This document shows positions 1 to 10,167 of a DNA stretch of 20,000 bases, piece after piece. The stretch is from Eimeria necatrix (lineage: Eukaryota; Apicomplexa; Conoidasida; Eucoccidiorida; Eimeriidae). Each line of letters starts with the position of its first letter. Positions within the stretch are counted from its first letter, which is position 1. The stretch spans positions 1 to 20,000 of the forward strand of contig NW_013654284.1 in NCBI RefSeq assembly GCF_000499385.1, in the 5' to 3' direction. The notes under the pieces are model-generated. The model did no database searches. It saw only the letters and a list, made by a program, of their open reading frames with translations, and had not been told where the DNA came from. The translations under genes and the position numbers were made by a program.

Positions 1-1225
1 CACCAACTGCGCCCCACATGGTCCTGCCTCAAACTACCCTCGGAAAAACACTTATCGTCAGTACCAAAACAATCCAGCACAACAGCTGTTCACGCACAGT
101 TCCCTTCCCGCCCTCCTCTGCTGATACCCTCGGAAACGAACTTCCTGTGAGCCGCGTCGGCATGAGCGCACTTGAGCATTCACTGCCACCTCTGTATCCC
201 TTCTTCCCAACACCGCCGTCAAATGGTACCTTCGTGCACCAACTAGTTCTGCTTCTCGCATCTAACGAGGCTGCTAAAAATGCAGTAGGCATGATTGAAA
301 GGAACATCGCGGGCATGCTGGCGATGGCGAGATGTTCGAATACTCGACAAAATTTGTTGACATGCGCTGTCTTTTCCAACAAGGCAATTGTCTTTCAGAT
401 CTGTCTTGTACCCCAAAAATCACTTACAGGCTGTCTCGGCAGACTCGGCATTACGGCCCATACGATGAGCATCTTGTAGATGGAAACATGCAAGAATTCA
501 CTGTGGACCTGTGCATGACGGGATAATGCACCTTCAACAATGAAACGGAAGCGATCACGCTGCGTCGCGTTCTTTTCCCCGTAGGTATAGCCGGCAGTGC
601 ACTGTCCAGATGTAGTAGCGACGCAAGCCATTGTGCAACGCAACTGTTTCAACGCACGCAGGCCAGCCGCTTGTGAGCAGAGAAGCATTCCTGCCTGTGT
701 TCACGTTTCCGGAATTCATAATTGCCGTCAGAAATGAGAATTAGACCCCGCGCAACACGGTGTCTTTTACCACTGTCTTCTGTTGCGTGTCCATTGCCAT
801 CAACACAAACCGCTAGTTCGATGGGGTTTCGGCAGGCAAAGTGACTGACTTCGTTCAGGGCCAGTCATGCAGCGTTCCATCTTGAAGCAATACTCAGGTA
901 AACATAAAGGCCGCGACAGTGGATGGCGACAATATCTTTCCTACTCTACGAGAAATAGGTATCATGTATTTGACATTGCTAAATCCATGTTGTATTACGG
1001 TATAGTTTGACCTCTCTTGCTCCAAAAGATTTTATCGTCCATCTCAAGTTGGAGCTGGTGCAAAAATTCTGACGTAATAAACACACTGTATACACTAGTT
1101 TAAGTCCGCAGAGTTCCATTTTGCTAAAGTGCAAAATCTGATTAGTCTCCACACAGGTTTGCTCCATGACTCTGCCAGAAGCCATTTGATAAGCTAGCTC
1201 TCACAGCCCCGCAAAAAGTGCCACT
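1..1225. other. Repeat-poor stretch without a recognisable gene
   Basis: Overlapping open frames exist on both strands, for example 18-479 plus, and 29-382 and 395-688 minus. None shows a family motif, a convincing signal peptide, or flanking splice sites that join into a longer product. The base composition is balanced and there are no CAG or AAACCCT arrays, as expected of a repeat-poor Eimeria segment. The 395-688 minus frame could be one exon of an unrecognised protein, but nothing supports calling it. Confidence 0.5.
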
Positions 1226-1509
1226 TCAAGCGACCTCCAATGTTGCCTTCATCAAGTTGCTGTGCGCTTGCAACAGTAGAATGTACAGAATGTGCAAATT
1301 CGCACCACACAAGCCAGCCTGTTGCGCGACATCAAATTCACGTCTAAGAAAAATCTGGATTCCCGTCACCACTCAAGCGACCTCCAATGTTGCCTTCGTC
1401 AAGTTGCTGTGCGCTTGCCACAGTAGAATGTGCAAATTCGCATCAGACAAGCCAGCCTGTTGCGCGACATCAAATTCACGTCTAAGAAAAATCTGGACTC
1501 CTGTCCACG
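1226..1509. repeat. Imperfect tandem duplication, about 147 bp, two copies
   Basis: Copy 1 (1226-1372) and copy 2 (1373 to about 1509) both begin TCAAGCGACCTCCAATGTTG and both end near AAAAATCTGGA followed by a diverged CCCGTC/CCTGTC. Copy 2 lacks about nine bases around TACAGAATG and carries scattered substitutions, so the duplication is not brand new. The duplicated part stays open in one plus frame (1218-1553) and gives a repeated Cys-rich peptide. I see no sign that it is translated. Confidence 0.9.
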
Positions 1510-2266
1510 CTTGTTGCCCTACTGAAATTAACCTCCAACTTCTGCTTGACTGATCTGATGCGAGCTCTTTTAGTGTTAATAGTCCAAAATGCAGGCGTCA
1601 TTCTGCTGTGGGGATCAAAAGCGACGGCGATATAATGACTAGATTCTTCTTACTTGTCAATTCCGTGTATATCCACAACAAGAAATGCTTGTGTTTGCAT
1701 GCTCTCTTTGTTCAGGTAAAGTGATTATGCTGCGAGCCTACAAGTTGTGCCTGGAGAGATAAATGAGGTCATGCATTTCTTTTATAAAACAGCAGAAGCG
1801 AAGTCGTTTCCAAGAACTGGAAGGTATCCAAAACCATTCTAGACTGAACACGGGGAGAAAAGATAAAAGCGCAAGTGGGATTGGCCACCAACACCACCAC
1901 GTTGCATGAACAGCACGAACGCCACGCTCTTCCTGAGGTCTATAGCAACAAGCTAATAGAATAAAGCCGCATTTCCGCAAGAGTACCTCTCCCCCGCCAC
2001 AAGCAGGACACAACAGACGTTCCAATCTTTAACTAATCCTATGAAAACGAAGACACGTGTACTCTTTCGGCCGGAAACGATGTTGCTTTTTGCTGCCCAG
2101 GCCGCTAGAGGGGGCGCACATTGTGTGGCGTACTGGGCCTTGATCAATCACAAGGAGGATCCTAAACGCTCACTTCTTTCTAAGAAAGTATCCGTTATTT
2201 ATGTGGAATACTCAAGTTGTGATGCTGCTCCTGAGACAAACGTGTCTACTGTAAGCGGAGACTTAC
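1510..2266. other. No gene recognised; possible downstream part of the minus-strand gene
   Basis: If the exon ending at 2267 is spliced, its following exon or exons on the minus strand should lie here. One possible acceptor is an AAG just before GCCCAGTACGCC, near 2137, which would open about 50 codons. The resulting protein matches nothing I recognise, so I do not call it. No simple-sequence repeats are present. Confidence 0.4.
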
Positions 2267-2590
2267 ATGGTATTGTTCTTCGACGGGCAATGTAGGTTGC
2301 TGCGGTGTTCGATCTCCAATTCTCCTGTCGCCAGGGATCTTTTTATAGCCCTGTACAACAGCGTATCCGACAGCCATCACAGTGAATAGGACAAAGATGC
2401 TCGTGAAGATGAGCTGCCGCCTGTATGAAGAGGCTTGCGTTGTCCCATGCGTCATGATTGCCTCCTCCTGTGTAAGAAGTTCACTGTCGCCCTCACTCAA
2501 ATGACTGTTTTGTCCACGGGAAACATCTGTTGCCACAGTAATGCTGAGAAGCAGGGCAAAAGTCCCAGTGAGCAGAAGAAATTGGCACAT
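2267..2590 (-). CDS. First exon of a putative secreted or single-pass membrane protein
   Basis: The minus-strand ATG at 2590 opens 108 codons. Residues 1-21 form a classic signal peptide: a short polar start, then FLLLTGTFALLLSITVAT, with likely cleavage near Ala20/Thr21. Residues 22-57 are polar and acid-rich. Residues 60-81 are a hydrophobic membrane segment (LIFTSIFVLFTVMAVGYAVV) flanked by YRR and KK. A short basic, Pro-rich tail follows. At codon 108 there is a consensus splice donor, GTAAGT (2261-2266). Reading through it instead ends after six more codons at 2246. Signal peptide plus one membrane helix is the general plan of many apicomplexan surface and dense-granule proteins, but I recognise no family and give no function. 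The protein may continue in later exons. ATG choice rests on the signal peptide. Confidence 0.5.
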
Positions 2591-3338
2591 CTTCGCGGCT
2601 CTATCGAGATATCTTTCCAGCGAAAAGCCTTTGACATGAAGAGAAAATAGGTAACGTTGGGAGCTGTAATGTTTATCTGCCTAAACTCTGGTGATGTAGG
2701 CTGCCACTTACATGTCCTGAGCAATGACTGGTCTGCGCAGCGCTGGCTGCCAGACCTGGTGACCATCGCTCAGGGACACTCCGCTGTTTCAGCTTGATGG
2801 TTCTCCAGCATAAAAAAAGCTTAATTCATGCTTATGTTGATTTTCCTAGCTGCTAGCTTTTTCAAAACAGCAGAGCTCATGAATGTGGATGAATATCGGG
2901 CATTTCAGTCTCTAAGGCCGTCGGCTGCCTTGCCTTCCAGGGGTTTGTCTCGAACCTTACGTCCACCTTTTGCAGACAGCTCCCCAGTTGAGTTCAAATG
3001 TCAAATAATGGGAGAGAAGTGGAGACCCTACTGTGGTCCAGCGTCCTTCAGGTCAATAGCGTCGGTACAAAGCTGAGGAGTAGCCCCGCTCCCGTACAAT
3101 CTGTTAACGTTTTGCGAACACCTCTCACAAGCGATGATCCCCTGAGTACCCTCAAACAAAACTGTATGTACACAATCGATATGGAATCTGATTGTAGGAG
3201 CATTTCTGTGAGGGCAGCGTCCCACAGGAACTCTCGGTCCTGTTCAAGAACCAGCACGCGAGGTGAACCAGTGGCATACCTGCGGGAGTTATTGGCAACA
3301 GCAAACTAACAGCGACAGGATTTATAGTATGCGCCGTT
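2591..3338. other. Upstream region of the membrane-protein exon; no confident gene
   Basis: Two overlapping plus frames (2828-3076 and 2998-3309) are open for 82 and 103 codons. The first starts with a hydrophobic run, MLMLIFLAASFF, but the rest matches nothing known to me and the two frames do not join convincingly. I treat this as the intergenic 5' flank of the minus-strand exon ending at 2590. Confidence 0.4.
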
Positions 3339-3494
3339 CTTGGAGTGTATGGGCCCTAGTAAAAAAGAAACATATGAAAACAAGCAAATGCTTGGTGTGT
3401 ATGGGCCGTAGTAAATAAGAAACAAATGAAAACAAGCAAATTCTTGGGGTGTATAGGCCCAAGTAAATAAGAAATAAATGAAAACAGGCAAGGG
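3339..3494. repeat. Three tandem copies of a 52-bp unit
   Basis: CTTGG starts at 3339, 3391 and 3443, exactly 52 bp apart. Each unit reads CTTGG-GTGTATGGGCC, then AGTAAATAAGAAA, then AATGAAAACAAGCAAA, with a few substitutions per copy. Copy 3 fades out near 3494. Because 52 is not a multiple of three, the repeated peptides seen in minus frames here are shadows. Confidence 0.92.
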
Positions 3495-3589
3495 AAGCGA
3501 CGCAAAGTAAGATCCCCTTGGCGCTTCTTGGAGGCCAGCTACACAGAGGCAAACTTAGCGGAGGCGAAGACACCTAGCGCACTAATGAG

Positions 3590-3722
3590 CTGTACATGGC
3601 AGGAGTATTAACTTGTGAGAAAATTCATATCATCCCGCAGTTCAATACTAATGGACTGGACTATACATGGCAGGACTATTAACTCCTGAGTACACTCATA
3701 TCATCCCGCCGTTCAGCTCAAA
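3590..3722. repeat. Two imperfect tandem copies of a 71-bp unit
   Basis: CTGTACATGGCAGGAGTATT at 3590 and CTATACATGGCAGGACTATT at 3661 start copies that share TCATATCATCCCGC and a following GTTCA. The second copy diverges near 3720. This is the third independent small duplication in the repeat-poor part. Confidence 0.85.
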
Positions 3723-5047
3723 GCACGCCACGAAGTTCTGAACGGTGTTCATGGCGGTGTTGCAACAATGAACGTTCGCATTTAGACATGCCATTTCAAT
3801 TAAGATACATAATTCATCTGAAGGCTGGCTATGGAAGGACTTGAATTGGACGTTGCGCGAGAGTAGGAAGGGGAAATAGACGAGAGAGACCGCGACTCGT
3901 TTCGAAATGTTATTCTCTTACGAGGCGGAGTGCCGAATCGCCTTCATGCCATCTTGGAATGGCAAAAACACTCAAAGAGATTCTTTTTGAGAGTCAGTGG
4001 TGAATATCTTGAGGGATTTCCCCAACTTTTGTTATTTTCGCATCAATTTGCCTTTTCATTCTACGAAATGAAATTATTGGTTCTATTTTATCGTGCGACC
4101 CGATTCCCACTTCTTCTTTTCCTAGCCTAGAGACTTACTTTCCCTATTGCGAGCCACTCCACGCAAAAAGCTGGTTCAACTGCAGGGTGAGCTCCGCCGT
4201 CGCATTCGAAAGGAAATGGACAAGTAACAGAACCCATATTCCGAACGGGAATGCTATATGAGTTAGAAACAAGTTGAATATGCGATAATTAGAATAACAG
4301 CTGCGTTTGAGTTGAAGCTGAGACAGTGCGTTCGGGAGGAACAAGATGTAATGTAATAGAAGACTAAGTCCATGAAATTGGCTAACTCCGCATTTGCAGA
4401 CGGATCAAAAAAATGCACAGCTCCGCTGAGCACACCTGAACGTCTGCTGGAAGACAAGACCAAGGAGTGGCTAGAAATACTTTGAGAAAAGAACAATTAG
4501 CAAAGCACCGAAGATAGCAAGATGAGGGAAGTACAGAATCTGCATAGCAAAGCGCCTCCACAGTTGCCCAATCCGCCGTCCGAAGACGCTTTAAAACGCA
4601 TAACAACGATACTGACGGCCAACACGCACGCACAGCACCACTAGAAGAAAAGGCTCAGCACCTCAGCCATGTAAGGCATCAACCGATTTCGCGGCATCCA
4701 CAGTCCAGGGAATGTCTGGACAGTCGTCTACGGTGTCACCACCTTCGTCACACCTCTCCACTTGTGGAGGACTCGCGAGCCACTATTTCCTAGCACGAGG
4801 GTTTCCTCCTTCCGACGAAAACAAGGGCTACCAACAGCTGAGAGGGCGATAAGGGCTCCACGGAGGACTGCAGGGAGAATCTCCAGTACAAAATCACAAG
4901 CACTTGTCCTTCGAAACTTATCGCTAAGTCCTGGAGCCATCAGCTTCATTGCAAGGACTATATGCCTTGCTCTCCCTCGCCACGGACATCTACCTGCAGC
5001 CAGAAGCATACCAAGACGCAGCGTTCAAACCCGAACCGCACTGGAAT
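3723..5047. other. Repeat-poor stretch downstream of RPC6, no gene recognised
   Basis: Short frames of 60-100 codons occur on both strands (3930-4130 plus; 4263-4496, 4382-4633 and 4728-5009 minus; 4762-5070 plus). None has a recognisable motif or a supportive splice context. The part just below 5048 should be the 3' untranslated region of the minus-strand RPC6 gene. Confidence 0.45.
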
Positions 5048-7800
5048 CTATATTTGAGAAAAAAACATGAACGCAGCTGTTGCACATTCAGCTGCACACC
5101 CTGAGCCCAAGACGGCAAACCCTTGATACGGAACCCTTACATCCACGTCCAGTCCAAGCCAGTGCGAGAGGTAGGTGCAGTCTCTGGGGTTGACTTTGCC
5201 GTTTGCGCTGCAATCCCCCACGAGCGGACACCCGATGCAGGGAACAGTATCGAGAAGGTGCAGGTTTTCACTTTGATTCCACTGTGCGTACACCGCAACG
5301 CAGCAAAAACAAGTTTCTATGTGTGGGGCGGTGGTTCTCATCCTGGAGCACCCAGCAGCAACGAGCTGCTCAAAGGCCACCGCCCAATCAAGACTGTAGC
5401 AGCAACAGCACCAGGAGTGGCAGCAACAGCACCAGCAACAACAGTAGCAGCAACCGCACTACCAGCGCCAGCTTACAACAAATGTGGTCTCAGTTCCCGT
5501 GCGTATTCGCGCTACTTTGTCTTCGCACTCGAGCGTCGCTACCAGCTGTGATATGTCCTCCTCTGTGAACGCACTCCCGGCTACGTCACCTGAGGTGTAC
5601 ATAAACCGCAGGTTCTGAGGGTGCTCCCGGTTTGGTCACACAACAAGTTGCATTTGTAGCCCTTGTTATTCTGTCATTTGCTGTTGCTAAGTTTCCTTCT
5701 GCAGCAACAAGGGAGATGCAAAAGGCCTACAATGTGAAAAGCTGTGTGAATTAGGCCACAGTTCTAGCTTTCAGAATTGCGGGTTTAGAATTACCGCTGC
5801 TGCGCACGAAGGCCACGAGCGACGAGAATGTGGAGGACCTGGCGTTGCACAGAAACACTGCGAGGCGCTCTCGAAGTTGCTGCAAACGGCAAGACCCAAA
5901 TGTGCAAGCAGCAGCCCTTTAGCGCCATATATCTTGGGTCTAGTTCCTTGTGTTTCCATGAAACAGGCCAGCAAGGCCTTTTCTCTGCTTGTTTTAATCC
6001 CGAGGGCTCCACCTTAAGCCCTCTTCCCCACCCCGTGGCCTACAGACGCACTTCGACAAGCTGTTCGTTGAATTCTCCATTCGTGTAGAATGAACCCCCT
6101 GCAATCTGCATGCGAAGCACCGCAGGAAACTGAGTCCCAGGACTCTTTCTTCTCTGCTCAAGCCCTATATCCTAGCCTCTTGCTTGAAGAGCCGGCTGCT
6201 GCAGTTTGCAGCGCCCAGCACTTAGCCGTGTGTGGGTCACCGTGCAGCAGTATCGCAAAACCTGCAAACCCTAAACCCTAAACTCTAAACCCTAGATCCT
6301 TAGCACTAAATAGGAGAACGGAAAGGCGTTTTCGCGGTACCTCTTTCGCTGGCTCCATGTGCGACAAGATGTACATTTTTCTGTTCTTAACGTGAATGCT
6401 CTTCACGGGCTTTATGAGCTGCAGGTTCTCGCAAAGATTTTTAACTCCTCTTTGAATAATGTGCGTCTGGAGTCCCGTGCTCTTTCGAATGTCAGCTGTC
6501 CAGACACCTGAATGCAAACCCTTCAGCCCCCAGCCTGGCCCTAAGAAAGCTTCAAGTGCCTCACAGTGGCCCCAAAAAGGGCGGTTCTCGCTCTTTCAGC
6601 GCAGCTAGCCAGCAGGCACTGTTGAAAAGAAGTGCCTAAACCCTAATCCCCAGCCTCCAGCCTGCATCCTAAGGTTAAACCCTAAACCCGCGCCCGAACT
6701 GCTCCCAAATCCCAAACCCCAAACCCCAGCGTGCACCCTGCGCCGCAGCCCTAGACTCCAAATCCTCGCCTGCATTCTGCACCTTAGGGCCACGCCCTAA
6801 ACCCTAAACCCTAAACCCTAAACCCTAAACCCTAGGCCAGCTGTACCGGTGTTCCCTGCCAGCTCCACTGCGCAGTAAACTTTGTAGTCGAGCGCGTCCA
6901 GCTGCTTCAGCGCGGGGATGACGTTGGCCGGGCGGACGACGCAGCAAATGTCTGCAAACAACCCGGGCAGCAGCACTGAGGGTTTGCTGCTAAGGATCTG
7001 CTTTCTAAGGAAGGCGGGGTCACCTGCAGCAGCAGGGCTGCAGCGCTGCAGCGCAGGCGCAGCCTTCCCCCCTGCTGCGCTGCAGCATTTGCTGCGCGCG
7101 GGGCCGTCGAAACCTCAGCTGCACGAGCCCTGCACCCCAAACCCTAAACCCTAAACCCTAAACCCTAAACCCGAAACCCTCAGCCCCGCGTACTGTCGCC
7201 TTTCTTCCGGATCACCCCCGCCCTCGCTTCGTTGAGCCTGTTGAACACCGCGACGATCTTCTCCCGTGGCCAGCCCTGCAGCCCAAACCCTAAACCCCAG
7301 CCCAAACCCTAAACCCTTGCGGAACAAACCCTTTGCCCCTGGAGCTCACGCCGCACCCCTCTGCAGTCCAGGCCCCAAACGCTCGCAGCCCAGGCCCCAA
7401 ACCCTTGCAGCACAAACCCTAAACCCCCAAACCCCAGCCCGTAGCCCCCTGCAGCCCAAGATCTAAGCCCCTGCAGCTCAAGCCCGAGGCCCCACAGCCC
7501 CAGCTCTAAACCCCAGCAGCAGCCCCAGCTGCTCCTAGCCGTGGCTCTTGACCCTCGAATTTAAACCCTCGGCCTCTGGACTTGGCAGGATTTAAAGCCC
7601 ACCTGGTCTAGAAGCAGCTGCTGTGTCAACTCATTGTTGTTTCGCAGGCCCAAGTTGTACGCTGTGGAGAGGTCTTCGCCGCTTAAAGCTGAAGAGCCAC
7701 GGGGGGCCCCCGCGGGGGCCCCCCTGGGGGTTTCTGCAGATGCGCGGGCCCCCTCATCTTTGGGTTCCCCTGCGGCGCTGCCTTCGCTTGGGGCCGACAT
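5048..7800 (-). CDS. RPC6: RNA polymerase III subunit RPC6/RPC34, eight exons
   Basis: Exons on the minus strand are 7800-7603, 7275-7194, 6951-6847, 6507-6341, 6105-6052, 5879-5795, 5589-5477 and 5281-5048. They join in frame to 345 codons plus TAG; human RPC6 has 316. The subunit belongs to the nuclear Pol III heterotrimer with RPC3 and RPC7 and helps recruit TFIIIB and open promoters. Evidence: exons 1-2 match the first winged helix. Exon 4 carries the second (VWTADIRKSTG... IKPVKSIHVKNRKMYIL, about residues 130-177). Exon 5 has the GGSFYTNGEFNEQLVE segment, and exons 6-7 the third winged helix. Exon 8 has Cys283, 286, 292 and 303 in the C-x2-C-x5-C-x10-C spacing of the 4Fe-4S site, then YLSHWL. 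Odd points: an N-terminal Gly/Ala/Pro/Ser extension of about 40 residues and a C-terminal tail of about 33 residues beyond the usual end. All inferred donors are GT. Exon 1 start is the least certain border. Confidence 0.9.
6265..6294. repeat. AAACCCT telomere-like array in RPC6 intron 4
   Basis: About four heptamers, one degenerate (AAACTCT). On the RPC6 sense strand they read AGGGTTT. This is the first such array met from the left, and so marks the onset of the repeat-rich segment. Confidence 0.9.
6638..6834. repeat. Degenerate then perfect AAACCCT array in RPC6 intron 3
   Basis: From 6638 to 6790 single and degenerate units (AAACCC, CCCAAACCCC) are spread through Pro/Leu-poor filler. From 6794 to 6834 five to six perfect CCCTAAA heptamers follow. 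The array stops seven bases before the donor side of the exon ending at 6847. Confidence 0.9.
7134..7180. repeat. AAACCCT array in RPC6 intron 2
   Basis: About five perfect heptamers followed by one variant (AAACCCG). The array lies within intron 6952-7193 and ends 14 bp from the exon edge at 7194. The other half of the intron carries CAG/CTG-rich sequence (7024-7095). Confidence 0.9.
7281..7558. repeat. Degenerate AAACCC-rich filler in RPC6 intron 1
   Basis: Intron 7276-7602 is made largely of broken AAACCCT units mixed with GCAGCCC and GCCCCA words. It looks like an old array decaying by substitution and slippage. No coding signal is visible. Confidence 0.8.
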
Positions 7801-7810
7801 GCGGGACCCT

Positions 7811-7880
7811 GGCCCTAAACCCTAGAGGGCCCTGAACCATAGACCCCAAACCCTAAACCCTAGTCCCTAAGCCCTAACTT
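7811..7880. repeat. AAACCCT units upstream of the RPC6 start codon
   Basis: Several CCCTAAA and CCCAAACCC units lie 10-80 bp upstream of the proposed ATG at 7800. They may sit in the 5' UTR, in a 5' UTR intron, or in the promoter. The sense-strand reading is again AGGGTTT. Confidence 0.75.
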
Positions 7881-10000
7881 ATGCTCCAGAGAAGCCTCAG
7901 GCGTGCACCAGAAGGCCAGTGGCTTTGGCTCGCACTGCCGCTGCTGCTATATAGCCTCGATGCAGCTCTGCTGCTGCTGCAGCAACTCCATCGAGGCCGC
8001 AGCTAGCGCAGTTCCAGCCTTAGATGCCCAAAAAGTAGCACAAAATTCAGTAGTTCATACGGCATGCAGTGCTTGATAGGGCTAAAAATAACTACAATTT
8101 AATGCGCAGCAGCATTAAGTGTCTGCTCACTGCCCCGTCCAGCCCCAGTCTGTGCTTGATGTCCCGCCTGAACATGCAGGATCTCACGCTAGAAAGAATT
8201 AGCTTCTCTTTACCTCTATACGAGCTTCTAATATATTATGAAATCTTCGAAATTAACCAATCTGCAGCCGCAGCCAGCAGCGCCTACAAAACCCGTTGTT
8301 TCTCACGCTGCACAGCAGCAGCAGAGCTGCTGCAGTGTTGCAAGACTTCTCTCTGGGCCTCCAGAGCTCACTGGGGATTCCCCCAGGGCCCCAGTAACAA
8401 CAGCTAAGCATTAGTTTATGTGTTTAGCTACAAATTTAAAGCTCAAATTGCTGCTGTTCTAAAAATCCAAGCCCAGTTGGCTTCGGGCAGTCGGCTCTGC
8501 TGGCCAGAGCCTGCGCGGCTTCGGCTGCGGCGGCAGCGGAAGTGGCTGTTTGGTTAACAGCGCAGCAGCAGCTGCTACGGGTCCCTCAGCTTCGTTTATC
8601 TGAGACCTGCTGCTGCTGCTGCTGCAGGGACGGGGTAGCTGCTTATCTCCTGCTGCTGCGCTGCAGTGCAGCGCAGCAGAAGATGAGGAGCAAAGCCCCG
8701 ATACAGCGGCCCCGTTCATGCAGCCGTTGCTCTTTCTGGGCCCCCCCCAAAGTGAAGGCAGCTGGAAGAGCGGCAGCAGAAAGCTCAGCCGCTGCTGCGG
8801 GCTGTAGTGCTTCAAAGTCTGTTAGCTGCAGCGCAGCAGCAGCACGGGGAACTGCTTTCGAATTAAAAAGAAGTACGAGACACCCCCGCAGCTGCTTGAG
8901 CACTCTAAGCACTAGCTTGCATGCGCTGAAGAGCTTTAAATGCAGAACTTTGTTGGTGCTGCCTGTAAAGACTCAAAAATGCCGGGGGGTCTGAGCCCGA
9001 GAGCCGCGCTGCCGTCTCGCCTCAACGACTTAAGGGACCTCTCGCCAGCAGCAAAAACTCAAAACTAGTTATGTTACTTCCCTGGCCTCTCTTTATTTAC
9101 TAGTGTTGCTGCATTAGTGGCATGTTGCTTGCAAAACTACCCCGAAATGGCCCTCCAGCTTCGACTCAGTGCAGTGAAGAACTCTTAAGGGGCCCCGATC
9201 TGGCCCAGAGCGCCGCTAGAAGGCGTGCAGGATACATAGCGTCTAAGGCTATTAACAGCTGCTTCGGCTGCTGCCTTCTACCAGTGAACACACAGGATCA
9301 ACGGGGGTGAAGGGCGTGAATCCTCGCAAGGCAAGCGGCCTTCTAGCTCCCATCTCTAGCTAGAGGACGTGAAAAAAGTAATAAAATCCTTACTATGTCC
9401 TATGCGGGAGCTCAGTGGCTGTGGAATTCAGAGTGGACGCACATCGGCAGCGCCACTGCAGCAACCTCACGCAGCCCTCCAACGCCCGACGCCTCTTAAG
9501 ACAGAAGCCTTGTCCCCAAATTAGAAGCTGCTAGATGGAAAATACCATTTTCATTTGCTTTTTAAGGCGCTGCTCTCAAGGGGCCATGGCTTTGCGCTGG
9601 GAGGCAGTGAGGCTGGCCAATAAGCCGTGTAGGGGGCCAGACAAACCCGGCTGGCTGCACAGGGCAAAATGGTCTGGCTATCTGTTTTGAAGAGAGTGCT
9701 TGAAGGCTTTATAAGAATTTATTTGACGTTTTGTTCCGTAAAAGGTCACAAACGGATCCCAAAACTCACAGACAGTCCGTTGTGCTATCTGAACAGCAGC
9801 GGCTGGCGCCAGCCAGCCATTCACAGACACCGGCGCTGCTGCGGCTACCCAGCTTGAGTTTCGATTTCCTTGTTTGGGCCTGTTATGTGTATTCTTAATA
9901 TTGATTTTTACTTGCCCGCACTTCTTGCCAATCTAAAGCTTCCGGCTGGCACGTGCTTACCCGCCGAGCCGCGTTGCATGCCGTAGGCTTCGCTGATACA
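7881..10000. other. Spacer between divergent RPC6 and SKP1 genes; no gene supported
   Basis: The start codons of the minus-strand RPC6 and plus-strand SKP1 lie 2.4 kb apart, so both promoters should be in this interval. Scattered CAG/CTG clusters (for example 7938-7990, 8310-8340, 8560-8670 and 8760-8850) produce open frames on both strands with Ala, Cys, Ser and Gln runs. None joins to a recognisable protein. I see no defined core-promoter element. Confidence 0.5.
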
Positions 10001-10049
10001 ACCACTGCTGCTGCTCCTGCTGCTGCTGCAGCTGCTGCTGCTGCTGCTC
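10001..10049. repeat. CTG triplet cluster upstream of SKP1
   Basis: Near-continuous CTG units with CTC/CAG interruptions, ending about 120 bp before the SKP1 ATG. It is probably in the promoter or 5' UTR. It also makes the Gln run of a minus-strand frame (9957-10268) that is antisense to SKP1 exon 1. Confidence 0.9.
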
Positions 10050-10167
10050 AAGGAGTTCTGCTTTTAAATTTGGTCTTTTGGGGCCTCCACAGACGCCTGG
10101 AGCCTTGATCCGGGGCAGCTGAGACCTCGCAGCGAACGTTTCCGCCGAGCTTCCCGCGTGGTTTGCA

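Noticed and set aside
18..688. Overlapping frames 18-479 plus, 29-382 minus and 395-688 minus as surface-antigen exons
   Set aside because: I considered an Eimeria surface-antigen gene, but found no convincing signal peptide, cysteine pattern, anchor signal or phase-consistent splice sites.
4728..5070. Retrotransposon fragment in the gene-poor stretch
   Set aside because: Open frames on both strands exist, but I could not see reverse-transcriptase, integrase or protease motifs, nor long terminal repeats.
8459..8994. Gene between RPC6 and SKP1 (8542-8994 plus or 8459-8815 minus)
   Set aside because: Both frames are made mainly of triplet-encoded Cys, Ala, Ser and Leu runs. They overlap each other on opposite strands, and neither has motifs or splice partners.
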